From contig NZ_CABFWF030000018.1 in the NCBI RefSeq assembly GCF_902153245.2, forward strand, positions 265,343 to 329,342: a stretch of 64,000 nucleotides of DNA, in the 5' to 3' direction. Both the position numbers and the translations under genes were made by a program. Source of the stretch: Pseudorhizobium endolithicum. Lineage in GTDB: Bacteria > Pseudomonadota > Alphaproteobacteria > Rhizobiales > Rhizobiaceae. Below, piece after piece: positions 8,297 to 16,614 of this stretch; position 1 is the first letter of the stretch, and each line of letters opens with the position of its first letter. The notes beneath the pieces are model-generated. The model was not told the origin of the DNA, did no database searches, and worked only from the letters and a program-made list of their open reading frames with translations.

Positions 8297-10072
8297 GTGT
8301 GTGGTATCTGTGGTGAAGTACGTTTCGATGGAGCACAACCCTCTCCCCTGGCTCAAGCCAGGATGATGGAGGCGATAGCGCCGAGAGGACCTGACGGCTC
8401 GGGCCTCGTCATCCATGGGAATGCGGCCCTAGGGCACCGGCGGCTGTCGATCATCGATCTTTCGGAGAAAGCGCGTCAGCCGATGGTCGACGCGGAACTC
8501 GGCCTCACCATTGCCTTCAATGGCTGCATCTACAATTATCCGGAACTTCGGGCGGAACTGGAGGGCAAGGGCTACCGGTTCTTCTCGCACGGCGATACCG
8601 AAGTCATCCTCAAGGCATGGCATGCCTGGGGAACAGACTGCGTCACGCGCTTCCACGGAATGTTCGCCTTCGTCATTCACGAGCGCGACAGCGGCCGCGT
8701 CGTGATGGCGCGGGATCGCTTCGGGATCAAGCCTCTCTACCTGGCCAAGGTAGGCAATGCGATCCGGTTCGCCTCCTTCCTTCCGGCTCTTCTGAAGAGC
8801 GGCGATGTCGACACCTCGATCAACAGGATCGCGCTTCATCACTACATGACCTTTCATGCGGTGGTGCCGCCGCCGCACACGATCGTCAACGGTGTGACGA
8901 AGCTGCCGCCGGCCACCATTCGCGTCATCGAACCCGATGGGCGGGAGACGGACAGGCTCTACTGGAACCCCTCCTACCGGAGGGATCCCGCGATGGGAAA
9001 CCTATCCTCCACGGAGTGGCGGGATCTCGTACTGGATGCTCTTCGGACGGCCGTCCGGCGCCGCATGGTTGCCGACGTGCCCGTCGGCGTCCTTCTTTCC
9101 GGTGGCGTGGATTCCAGCCTGATCGTCGGCCTCCTTGCGGAGATGGGGCAGAAGGACCTGATGACATTCTCGGTCGGCTTCGAATCGGCGAATGGCGAGA
9201 CGGGCGACGAATTCGTATACTCCGACATCGTCGCCAAGCGCTTCGGCACGGACCATCACCAGATCTTCGTCCCGTCGGAGCGACTGCTCGAAACCCTGCC
9301 GGGCGTTTTCGCCGCGATGTCCGAGCCGATGGTCTCCTACGACAATGCCGGCTTCTACCTGCTTGCCCAGGAGGTGTCCAAGCACATCCGGGTGGTCCAG
9401 TCGGGCCAGGGTGCCGACGAGGTGTTCGGGGGCTATCACTGGTATCCGCCGCTTGCTCGGTCCAACGACGTCACCCGCGACTACGCGAAAGTCTTCTTCG
9501 ACCGGTCCCATGGGACGCTGTCGAAGCAACTGAACCCGGAATGGCTGACGGGCAGCGATGTCAGCCTGGAGTTCGTGGACCGGCATCTGCAGGCACCCGG
9601 CGCCGAGACGCCGGTGGACGCGGCGCTCCGGCTGGACAGCCAGGTCATGCTCGTGGACGATCCGGTCAAGCGCGTCGACAACATGACCATGGCCTGGGGC
9701 CTGGAGGCTCGCGTGCCGTTCCTGGACCACGAGCTGGTGGAACTGGCCGCAAAGATTCCGCCGGAGGAGAAGCTGCGCGACGGCGGCAAGGGTGTCCTGA
9801 AGGATGCGGCCCGGCTCGTCGTTCCCGCGGAGGTGATCGACCGCAAGAAGGGCTATTTCCCCGTTCCCCAGTTGAAATACGTGGACGGGCCCTACCTCGA
9901 CATGGTGCGCGACGCCCTCACCTCGCAAGCGGCCAGGGAGCGCGGCATCTTCCGGCAGGAATACCTCGCGCAACTGTTCCAGAACCCTTCGGACCACATC
10001 ACGCCCCTCAGGGGATCGGAATTGTGGCAGGTCGGGCTTCTTGAAATCTGGCTGCAGACGCAGGGGGTATGA
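8297..10072 (+). CDS. asnO: N-acetylglutaminylglutamine amidotransferase
   Basis: A 591-residue asparagine-synthase-like amidotransferase. The GTG start is followed at once by Cys2 (MCGICGEV), the nucleophile of class II glutamine amidotransferases after Met removal, so the start is firm. The glutaminase domain spans about 2-215. The synthetase domain follows with its pyrophosphate loop SGGVDSS at about residue 268. In Sinorhizobium this protein converts the acetylated glutamine dipeptide to its amide, the osmoprotectant NAGGN, using glutamine nitrogen. Its stop overlaps the ngg start by 4 bp (ATGA), showing translational coupling. A general AsnB is the alternative, but the neighbours settle the call. 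Confidence 0.92.
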   Translation: MCGICGEVRFDGAQPSPLAQARMMEAIAPRGPDGSGLVIHGNAALGHRRLSIIDLSEKARQPMVDAELGLTIAFNGCIYNYPELRAELEGKGYRFFSHGDTEVILKAWHAWGTDCVTRFHGMFAFVIHERDSGRVVMARDRFGIKPLYLAKVGNAIRFASFLPALLKSGDVDTSINRIALHHYMTFHAVVPPPHTIVNGVTKLPPATIRVIEPDGRETDRLYWNPSYRRDPAMGNLSSTEWRDLVLDALRTAVRRRMVADVPVGVLLSGGVDSSLIVGLLAEMGQKDLMTFSVGFESANGETGDEFVYSDIVAKRFGTDHHQIFVPSERLLETLPGVFAAMSEPMVSYDNAGFYLLAQEVSKHIRVVQSGQGADEVFGGYHWYPPLARSNDVTRDYAKVFFDRSHGTLSKQLNPEWLTGSDVSLEFVDRHLQAPGAETPVDAALRLDSQVMLVDDPVKRVDNMTMAWGLEARVPFLDHELVELAAKIPPEEKLRDGGKGVLKDAARLVVPAEVIDRKKGYFPVPQLKYVDGPYLDMVRDALTSQAARERGIFRQEYLAQLFQNPSDHITPLRGSELWQVGLLEIWLQTQGV

Positions 10073-11877
10073 CGATGGCGAAGACGACGACGGACGAAAA
10101 GACGAGCCGTTTCCGCGCAGCCAAGGCCGTGGCCCACCGCCTGAAGCGCCAGCGGGCAGACTATTCCAGGGGATTGCCTCAGACCGATGGAGCGGACCCC
10201 GCCGAGGAAGGCGCGCAGGTGGATTGCGGATGGGGGCGCCTCCTCTTCGCCCAGACGTTCAAGGACCCGGCACAGCTCGTTTCGGCCCTTCGCGAGGAGG
10301 CCCCCGACCGGCGGGATATCGCGGTCTACGTGGCCGACCCGCATGTCGTCCTGGCGGCGGCGCCGCAGGAACTGTTCCTGGACCCGTCCCACACCTATAG
10401 GCTCGATCTGGCGACCTACCGCAGCGGGCGCCGGCAGCCGCGGGGCTTCTTCGTGCGCCGCCTTTCTTCCGAAGTGGATGCCGATGCCGTCAATCGCATC
10501 TATGCCTCCAGAGGAATGGTGCCGGTGCGCCCGGACTTCTTCTGGTCCAACCGGGACAATCGATCCATCACCTACCTCGTGGCGGAAGACGACACGACAG
10601 GCGAAGTCATCGGAACCGTCACCGGCGTCGACCATCGCCGTGCCTTCAACGATACCGAGCGGGGATCATCCCTGTGGTGTCTGGCCGTCGATCCGCAGGC
10701 CCGCCATGCGGGGATCGGCGAGGCCCTGGTGAGGCGGCTTGGCGAGCATTTCAAGGCGAGAGGGGCGGCCTTCATGGACCTGTCGGTCCTGCACGACAAC
10801 GAGCAGGCGATAGGGCTCTACGAGAAGCTCCACTTCCGGCGCATCACCGCCTTTGCGGTGAAGCGGAAGAACTCGATCAACGAGCGGCTCTATGCCAACC
10901 CTCTGGAGGAATACGATGTCCTCAACCCCTATGCACGGCTGATCGTCGATGAGGCGCGCCGGCGCGGGATCCACGTGGACATCACCGATGCGGAGGGCGG
11001 CTTCTTCCGCCTGACCCAGGGAGGCCGTTCCGTCCACTGCCGCGAAAGCCTGTCGGAGCTCACGTCCGGTGTCGCCATGTCCATCTGCGACGACAAGGCG
11101 GTGACGCGACGCGTCGTCGAGCGCGCAGGGCTCGTCGTTCCGGAGCAGATGACAGCCACGGACGACGAGACGCTGCTCCCGGCTTTCCTCGAGAAGCATG
11201 GTCGCGTGGTAGTCAAGCCTGCGCGCGGCGAGCAGGGCCGTGCCGTGGCGGTCGGGATCGATGAGCTTGGCGCCGCGAAGCGGGCGATTGCGGAAGCACG
11301 GGAGGTCTGCGACCGGGTCCTGGTCGAGGCCTGTTTCGAGGGAGAAGACCTTCGCCTCGTCGTCATCGACTTCAAGCTCGTCGCGGCGGCCGTTCGCCGC
11401 CCACCCCATGTGATCGGCGACGGGAAGCGGACGGTGCGCGATCTTATCCAGGCCCTGTCGCGGCGGCGCGCCGCTGCCACCGGCGGTGAAAGCACGATAC
11501 CCATCGATGCCGAGACCGAGCGCTGCCTGAAGCTCGACGGCCTGACGCTGGACAGCGTTCTGGAGAACGGCCGGGAGGTCATGGTGAGGAAGGCGGCCAA
11601 TCTCCACACCGGCGGCTCCATTCACGATGTTACGGGGATCGTTCATCCGAAGCTGGTCGAAGCCGCGATCACGGCTGCACGTGCGATCAACATACCGGTG
11701 GTCGGGATCGACTTCATGGTCCGCAGCGCCACCGAGCCGGACTATGTCTTCATAGAAGCGAACGAGCGACCGGGGTTGGCCAATCACGAGCCCCAACCGA
11801 CGGCGGAACGGTTTCTCGACCTGCTGTTTCCCACTTCGGGCCATCGCGCGGCAAACCTCGCCCTCGGCAAGATGTAG
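10069..11877 (+). CDS. ngg: N-acetylglutaminylglutamine synthetase (GNAT plus ATP-grasp)
   Basis: A 602-residue fusion. The N-terminal half has a GNAT acetyltransferase domain (about 120-270) with the acetyl-CoA loop QARHAGIGEALVRRL. The C-terminal half is an ATP-grasp ligase (about 320-590), with RVVVKPARGEQGRAVAVG and a metal-binding end VFIEANERPG. The two activities acetylate glutamine and join a second glutamine to make N-acetylglutaminylglutamine. It overlaps asnO by 4 bp and is followed by the M42 peptidase after 3 bp, so the three form one operon. ATG 10075 is an alternative start. Confidence 0.92.
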   Translation: MTMAKTTTDEKTSRFRAAKAVAHRLKRQRADYSRGLPQTDGADPAEEGAQVDCGWGRLLFAQTFKDPAQLVSALREEAPDRRDIAVYVADPHVVLAAAPQELFLDPSHTYRLDLATYRSGRRQPRGFFVRRLSSEVDADAVNRIYASRGMVPVRPDFFWSNRDNRSITYLVAEDDTTGEVIGTVTGVDHRRAFNDTERGSSLWCLAVDPQARHAGIGEALVRRLGEHFKARGAAFMDLSVLHDNEQAIGLYEKLHFRRITAFAVKRKNSINERLYANPLEEYDVLNPYARLIVDEARRRGIHVDITDAEGGFFRLTQGGRSVHCRESLSELTSGVAMSICDDKAVTRRVVERAGLVVPEQMTATDDETLLPAFLEKHGRVVVKPARGEQGRAVAVGIDELGAAKRAIAEAREVCDRVLVEACFEGEDLRLVVIDFKLVAAAVRRPPHVIGDGKRTVRDLIQALSRRRAAATGGESTIPIDAETERCLKLDGLTLDSVLENGREVMVRKAANLHTGGSIHDVTGIVHPKLVEAAITAARAINIPVVGIDFMVRSATEPDYVFIEANERPGLANHEPQPTAERFLDLLFPTSGHRAANLALGKM

Positions 11878-11880
11878 ACA

Positions 11881-13023
11881 ATGACCATCCACATCGACGA
11901 AACCTACCTGACCCGCCAGTTGAAGACGCTGCTGTCGATCCCGAGCCCCACAGGCTATACGGACGAGATCGTCCACTATTGCTCCGGCGAGTTGGAGCGG
12001 CTGGGCCTGCAGCCGGAACTGACGCGGCGCGGCGCCATCCGCGCCATCCGCCAGGGAAGCCGGCGGCAGGGTGCCCGAGCCATGGTCTCGCACCTCGACA
12101 CACTCGGGGCTCAGGTAAAGGCCGTGAACGAGAACGGGCGACTGGAACTGGTGCCGATCGGACATTGGTCGGCCCGGTTTGCCGAGGGCGCCAGAGTGAC
12201 CATCTTCAGCGGCACAGGGAGTTTCCGCGGCACGATCCTGCCGCTCAAGGCATCCGGGCATACGTTCAACGAGGAGGTGGACACGCTGCCGGTCGGCTGG
12301 CCCCATGTGGAGCTTCGGATTGATGCCGTGACGGCGTCGCGCGCGGAGACGCTTTCGCTGGGCATCGACATCGGCGACATCGTGGCCGTCGATCCCAGTC
12401 CGGAATTCCTGGAGAACGGCTTCATCAACTCCCGCCACCTCGACGACAAGGCGGGAGTCGCGATCACGCTTGCAGCGATCGAAGCACTGGAGAGGGCGGG
12501 CGCCGTGACCCCCGTGGACACGCACTGGCTCTTCACTATCGCCGAGGAGGTCGGCGTCGGAGCTTCGTCGATCCTGACGCACGATGTGGCTTCGATGCTC
12601 ACCATCGACAACGGCACGACCGCTCCGGGCCAGAACTCCTCCGAGTTCGGGGTGACCATCGCGATGGCTGACCAGTCGGGACCGTTCGACTATCATCTCA
12701 CCAAGAAGCTCGTGGATCTCTGCCGATCGGAGGGCATTCCGTTCCAGAAGGACATCTTCCGCTACTATCGGTCGGATTCGGCCTCCGCCATCGAAGCGGG
12801 CCACGACGTGCGTACCGCGCTCGCCACGTTCGGCATAGACGCTTCGCACGGGTACGAGCGCATCCATGCAAGCGCATTGACAGCAGTCGCCCGCCTCGTC
12901 GCCACCTTCGCGATCAGCCGGGTCGAGATCACAAGGGATGCCCGCGAAATCTCCGGCGTCGAAGGCTTCACGCACCAGCCGACGGAGGAGGCGAGCAATC
13001 CGCCGCCAGCGGACCCGGCTTGA
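11881..13023 (+). CDS. M42-family peptidase of the NAGGN system
   Basis: A 380-residue M42 (glutamyl aminopeptidase/cellulase M type) metallopeptidase. Metal-ligand motifs are all present: MVSHLDTLG, SRHLDDKAG, the catalytic EEVGVGAS, MLTIDNG and a C-terminal DASHGYERIH. M42 enzymes form cytoplasmic dodecamers and use two metal ions. This subgroup is found only with asnO and ngg, so it probably trims, recycles or degrades NAGGN or its precursor when osmotic stress ends, though its substrate is not established. It starts 3 bp after ngg. Confidence 0.88.
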   Translation: MTIHIDETYLTRQLKTLLSIPSPTGYTDEIVHYCSGELERLGLQPELTRRGAIRAIRQGSRRQGARAMVSHLDTLGAQVKAVNENGRLELVPIGHWSARFAEGARVTIFSGTGSFRGTILPLKASGHTFNEEVDTLPVGWPHVELRIDAVTASRAETLSLGIDIGDIVAVDPSPEFLENGFINSRHLDDKAGVAITLAAIEALERAGAVTPVDTHWLFTIAEEVGVGASSILTHDVASMLTIDNGTTAPGQNSSEFGVTIAMADQSGPFDYHLTKKLVDLCRSEGIPFQKDIFRYYRSDSASAIEAGHDVRTALATFGIDASHGYERIHASALTAVARLVATFAISRVEITRDAREISGVEGFTHQPTEEASNPPPADPA

Positions 13024-13100
13024 TCGGACGAAGAGGTCCAGGGGAATTTCTGTGAAGGCGCCCGTGCAGCACAGGCTTCAAAGGTACCGACTGCTCTCGC

Positions 13101-14966
13101 CTACACCCTTTTTGGCCGCTCGAAGGCAACTGCATCCACGATGCGGGTGAAGAGGGAACTGCCGGCTAGTTCCTCGATCGGAAGGCGCAGTTTCAACTGC
13201 CAGTTCGGGTAGGCGTCGGATGTCCCAGGCACGTTCGTTGCCCGATCTTCGCCGGCCAGATCGGCAAGACGCACCGCCACCATCCGGCTCGGGGTGCGGG
13301 CAAGGAGCCGATGCAGGGCGATGAACACTTCTTCCGAGATGGCCACCGACGGTTCGGACAGACTTCCCACCGGATCATCGACCAGGCCGGCTTCCCGAAC
13401 CGCCCGCATGAAGGCCGAACGCCGCTCCTGGCGCTCCTGCATCGAGACTGCCGCTCCCGCCCGGTCCGTCAGGGCGAACTCCTCCGCCAGAAGGATATCG
13501 TCACCCCTCCACCAGCCGATCAGCGGCGGAAGGTCATGGGTCGACAGGCAGGCGAGCGACATGCCGAGAACCCGCGAGACATCGAAGATCCCGTCTTCGA
13601 TCGGCTCGAAATAGAAGACGCGGTAACCGAGTATGCCGGCTTCTTCCATAACCTCCCGGAACCCGGTGGGAACGTTGCCGAGGTCCTCGCCGATGACGAT
13701 CGTCTTCCGCCGGTGGCTGACCTTCGCGAGCGTGCCGACCATCTCCTCGAACGGATAACGCAGATAACCTCCCACAGCTGGCGTCTCACCCTCGGGCAGC
13801 AGGAAGAGCTGCCACAGCCCCATCGCATGATCGATGCGAAGAGCGCCGGAATACCGCATCGACGCATCCAGGAGTTCGTCATAGGGCACCATGTCCTGCG
13901 CCTGCAGGGCCTTCGGGGACAAGGCGGTAAGGCTCCAATCCTGGCCGGACGTGCTGAACATGTCCGGCGGAGCACCAACCCTCAGGCCCGGCAGGACCAG
14001 GTCCGGCCGGCTCCAGGTAGAGGAGCCGTCGGGCGCCTCGCCGACAGCGAAGTCGAAATAGAGACCGATCCGCAGGCCGCTTGCGCGGGCGTGATCGGCG
14101 GCGTTAGCCAACTGCTTCGAGGCAACCCATTGCAGCCAGCAATGGAAGTCTACCTCGTCCCGGCGCTCCCACTCGAAGCACCTGACAGCCTCGCTATCCT
14201 GCGTTCGATACTCCTCCGGCCAATCCGGCCATCCGCCAGCGCGAGTTCGGCGAGCGGCAAGCTCTAGTGCGATTGCATCGAACAGGGCATGCTTGTGCAG
14301 TTCATCTCCGCGCGCGATGCAGAACTGCGCGAAATCCTCGTGCTCGTCCGTACGAGCGTCGCCTTCCCTGAAGCGTGACCAGATCTTCCGCAGCACCGAA
14401 AGCTTGAGGGTGGTCACTCCCTCATAGTCGATCGTTCCGGACATCCGAAGCCCAGCCAGGAGTTCCCGGTCGACCCACGCCTCGTCGAATCCCGGCAAAT
14501 GGTCGACCGCGATATACAAGGGATTGAGAAACTTCCGATTGGAGGGGGAATAGGGGCTGCAGCGCGAGGGCTCGGCAAGGAAGAGCGCGTGGAGCGGGCT
14601 GAGGCCGACGAAATCCGCCCCTGCCGCTCCTGCCACCTCGCAAACCACCTTCAGGTCCGCGAAATCGCCGATGCCCCAGTTGCGCGAAGACCGCAGTTCG
14701 TAGAGCTGGAGCGATATGCCCCACACACGCTCCTCTTCGAGGAAGCGAGGAAGATAGCATCTGCTGTTCTCGCCAATTTCCATTTGCGGCGGAGACACTC
14801 CGGCGGATGACAGTTCATTCACGCCGAGAGCCTTCAACATGCGCCTGCGGGTTGACACCGGCACCTCGCGCACTTGGCCCTGCAGGTCCTCATAAGTGGC
14901 GGGAATTCCATGAAGAGCGGCGATCTCATCGAAATTTGACGTATCGGTCTCCGGCTTGCTGCTCAT
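13101..14966 (-). CDS. malQ: 4-alpha-glucanotransferase (amylomaltase)
   Basis: A 621-residue GH77 enzyme. The catalytic motifs are complete: nucleophile Asp in LRIDHAMGLWQLFLLPEG, acid/base Glu in IVIGEDLGNVP and stabilising Asp in STHDLPPLIGWW. It transfers alpha-1,4-glucan segments between maltooligosaccharides or to glucose, in glycogen or maltodextrin metabolism, in the cytoplasm. A GGTGAGGA-like site precedes ATG 14966. It is convergent with the NAGGN operon and divergent from the metallo-hydrolase; no other glycogen gene is adjacent, although a phosphohexomutase lies 1.6 kb further on. Confidence 0.93.
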   Translation of the reverse strand: MSSKPETDTSNFDEIAALHGIPATYEDLQGQVREVPVSTRRRMLKALGVNELSSAGVSPPQMEIGENSRCYLPRFLEEERVWGISLQLYELRSSRNWGIGDFADLKVVCEVAGAAGADFVGLSPLHALFLAEPSRCSPYSPSNRKFLNPLYIAVDHLPGFDEAWVDRELLAGLRMSGTIDYEGVTTLKLSVLRKIWSRFREGDARTDEHEDFAQFCIARGDELHKHALFDAIALELAARRTRAGGWPDWPEEYRTQDSEAVRCFEWERRDEVDFHCWLQWVASKQLANAADHARASGLRIGLYFDFAVGEAPDGSSTWSRPDLVLPGLRVGAPPDMFSTSGQDWSLTALSPKALQAQDMVPYDELLDASMRYSGALRIDHAMGLWQLFLLPEGETPAVGGYLRYPFEEMVGTLAKVSHRRKTIVIGEDLGNVPTGFREVMEEAGILGYRVFYFEPIEDGIFDVSRVLGMSLACLSTHDLPPLIGWWRGDDILLAEEFALTDRAGAAVSMQERQERRSAFMRAVREAGLVDDPVGSLSEPSVAISEEVFIALHRLLARTPSRMVAVRLADLAGEDRATNVPGTSDAYPNWQLKLRLPIEELAGSSLFTRIVDAVAFERPKRV

Positions 14967-15146
14967 CGGTCCTCACCCTTCTGCATCCGATGAACTTGAA
15001 CTGTCGGGAAATGTTCCGGCGCGCATCCGGCAGGGCAGGCCGGCATGGTTCGCCCGCAGATGGACCAGGGATGCCGATCCCGCCCATGCGCCAGGAACAT
15101 TTAGCCGAGGTTCTGGTTGCGGGGCTACCGGCCTTACAGGGAGAAT

Positions 15147-16031
15147 ATGATGACGGAACAACTCGCGCTCGGTGATGACGACCTCGCCCCTGTAGATGAG
15201 GGGCATGATGGCATCAGGGCATTTGCGCCGCTCCTCGCCTATCGGAAGCTCTCCATCGTCAACGTGATATTCCATGGCGCGCCGGGGGGCAGCGGCTGGG
15301 TGCTGATCGACACCGGGCTGCCGACGTCGCACGACGCCATCCTCTCCTGCGCCGCCGCCCGTTTCGGCACCGATAGCCGGCCGACCGCCATCATCATGAC
15401 TCACGCACATTTCGACCATGCGGGCTCGGTGGAATATCTTTCGAAGCACTGGGACGTCCCGGTCTACGCACACCCCCTGGAGTTTCCCTACCTCAATGGC
15501 CAAGCAGCTTATCCCCCGGCGGATCCGTGGGTGGGCGGTGGGGCGATGGCGCTGCTGTCGCCGCTGTTTCCACGCTCGCCCGTCGACGTCAGCTCGCGGC
15601 TGAAGAGCCTGCCGCCGGACCAGAGCGTGCCGTTCATGCCGGGCTGGAAGTGGCTTCACACACCGGGGCATACGCCGGGGCATGTGTCACTGTGGCAGGA
15701 AGAAGACCGCATCCTCATCGCTGGCGATGCAGTCGTTACCACGGCCCAGGAATCCGCCTATGCCGTCATGACCCAGAGGCCCGAAATGCACGGTCCCCCG
15801 CGCTATCTGACGCCGGATTGGGAGGCGGCGGAGCGATCCGTGAAGATGCTGGCGGAGCTGCGTCCCAACCTGATCATTTCAGGCCACGGCCGACCGGTTC
15901 GCGGTGAGCGTATGCAGGCTAAGCTAAGCGAGCTCGCAGATGCCTTCCGCGACACCGCGGTTCCCGAAGGCGGCCGTTACGACCATGATCCGGCGACGCC
16001 GGGGAACGCCGAAAACAATGCCTATCGATGA
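15147..16031 (+). CDS. Metallo-beta-lactamase-fold hydrolase
   Basis: A 294-residue member of the metallo-beta-lactamase superfamily, glyoxalase II-like in layout. Zinc ligands appear as THAHFDHAG, then HTPGHTPGHVSLW, AGDAVV and a C-terminal ISGHGRPV. The start is ATG 147 within a pair of ATGs (15147/15150) preceded by GGGAGA; the longer ORF would need an internal TTG. There is no signal peptide, so it is cytoplasmic. The substrate cannot be read from the sequence; hydrolysis of a thioester, lactone or ester is typical. It is followed closely by two tiny genes on the same strand. Confidence 0.8.
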   Translation: MMTEQLALGDDDLAPVDEGHDGIRAFAPLLAYRKLSIVNVIFHGAPGGSGWVLIDTGLPTSHDAILSCAAARFGTDSRPTAIIMTHAHFDHAGSVEYLSKHWDVPVYAHPLEFPYLNGQAAYPPADPWVGGGAMALLSPLFPRSPVDVSSRLKSLPPDQSVPFMPGWKWLHTPGHTPGHVSLWQEEDRILIAGDAVVTTAQESAYAVMTQRPEMHGPPRYLTPDWEAAERSVKMLAELRPNLIISGHGRPVRGERMQAKLSELADAFRDTAVPEGGRYDHDPATPGNAENNAYR

Positions 16032-16042
16032 AGGAGTCTCCG

Positions 16043-16216
16043 ATGCTGGAGGAAAAGATCGAGGAAGCCGTCCGAACCGAACTGAAGCGCCAGGCGGAGG
16101 AAAGGCCGCAGGAGCTTGACGTGACCGTGACGGCATCGGGGCTGGAAGCCCACGGACGGATCGACCTCACCGCCCTGGCAGCGGCCATCGCAGGCACGGT
16201 ATCAGGAGGACCATGA
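16043..16216 (+). CDS. Small hypothetical protein
   Basis: A 57-residue protein with charged, helical N terminus (MLEEKIEEAVRTELKRQ) and an Ala-rich C terminus. ATG 16043 is chosen because AAGGAG ends six bases upstream; an earlier ATG at 16028 overlaps the hydrolase stop but has no such site. The gene is tied to the next one by a 4-bp overlap. No family recognised. Confidence 0.55.
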   Translation: MLEEKIEEAVRTELKRQAEERPQELDVTVTASGLEAHGRIDLTALAAAIAGTVSGGP

Positions 16217-16410
16217 TGACCGATGAGACATCCGACAAGGACGGATCGGACCGGGAACGAACGGAACTTGCGGGCGCAGTCGGGGCGGGGAAGCCGCCCG
16301 GAACGGTGGGGAGGGGTGGCGCCGGCCTCGGCAACGCGTCCCGCGAAACCTCAACCGGAAAGACCGGAGGGAGCGATCGGCCCAAGCCGGATGATGCTCC
16401 GGCCTACTGA
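16213..16410 (+). CDS. Small disordered hypothetical protein
   Basis: A 65-residue protein rich in Gly, Asp, Lys, Ser and Thr with no hydrophobic core (for example GKPPGTVGRGGAGLGN and a C-terminal SDRPKPDDAPAY), so it is probably intrinsically disordered, like small stress-related hydrophilic proteins. An AGGAGG site lies just before ATG 16213 and the gene overlaps its neighbour's stop by 4 bp. Its last 7 bp overlap the end of the next minus-strand gene. Confidence 0.5.
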   Translation: MMTDETSDKDGSDRERTELAGAVGAGKPPGTVGRGGAGLGNASRETSTGKTGGSDRPKPDDAPAY

Positions 16411-16535
16411 TCGATAGCATGCGGAGACGTTTGGCCGGGGTCATCGGAGGTGGTTGCCTGGAAGGGCCGCGAGGCGAAGAAAACCACCGCAATAAGGATG
16501 ACGACGAGGCCGATCAGCAGGTAACGCAAGTTCAT
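16404..16535 (-). CDS. Very small single-pass membrane protein
   Basis: A 43-residue protein: MNLRYLLIGLVVILIAVVFF forms one transmembrane helix, followed by a short polar tail. The start at 16535 has a purine-rich GGAGAGGA site immediately upstream. It overlaps the end of the opposite gene by 7 bp. Function unknown. Confidence 0.55.
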   Translation of the reverse strand: MNLRYLLIGLVVILIAVVFFASRPFQATTSDDPGQTSPHAIDQ

Positions 16536-16614
16536 GGTCCTCTCCTTCTTCAGCGGACCAACCAGCGCCGGTTGCGAAAGTTCCGTCTTTCCGCGCTGCG
16601 ACATGCGCAACCGG

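Noticed and set aside
10666..12975. Long minus-strand reading frame (769 codons) opposite ngg and the M42 peptidase
   Set aside because: It mirrors two recognised genes in high-GC sequence, has no domain similarity and no Shine-Dalgarno site; it is a codon-bias shadow.
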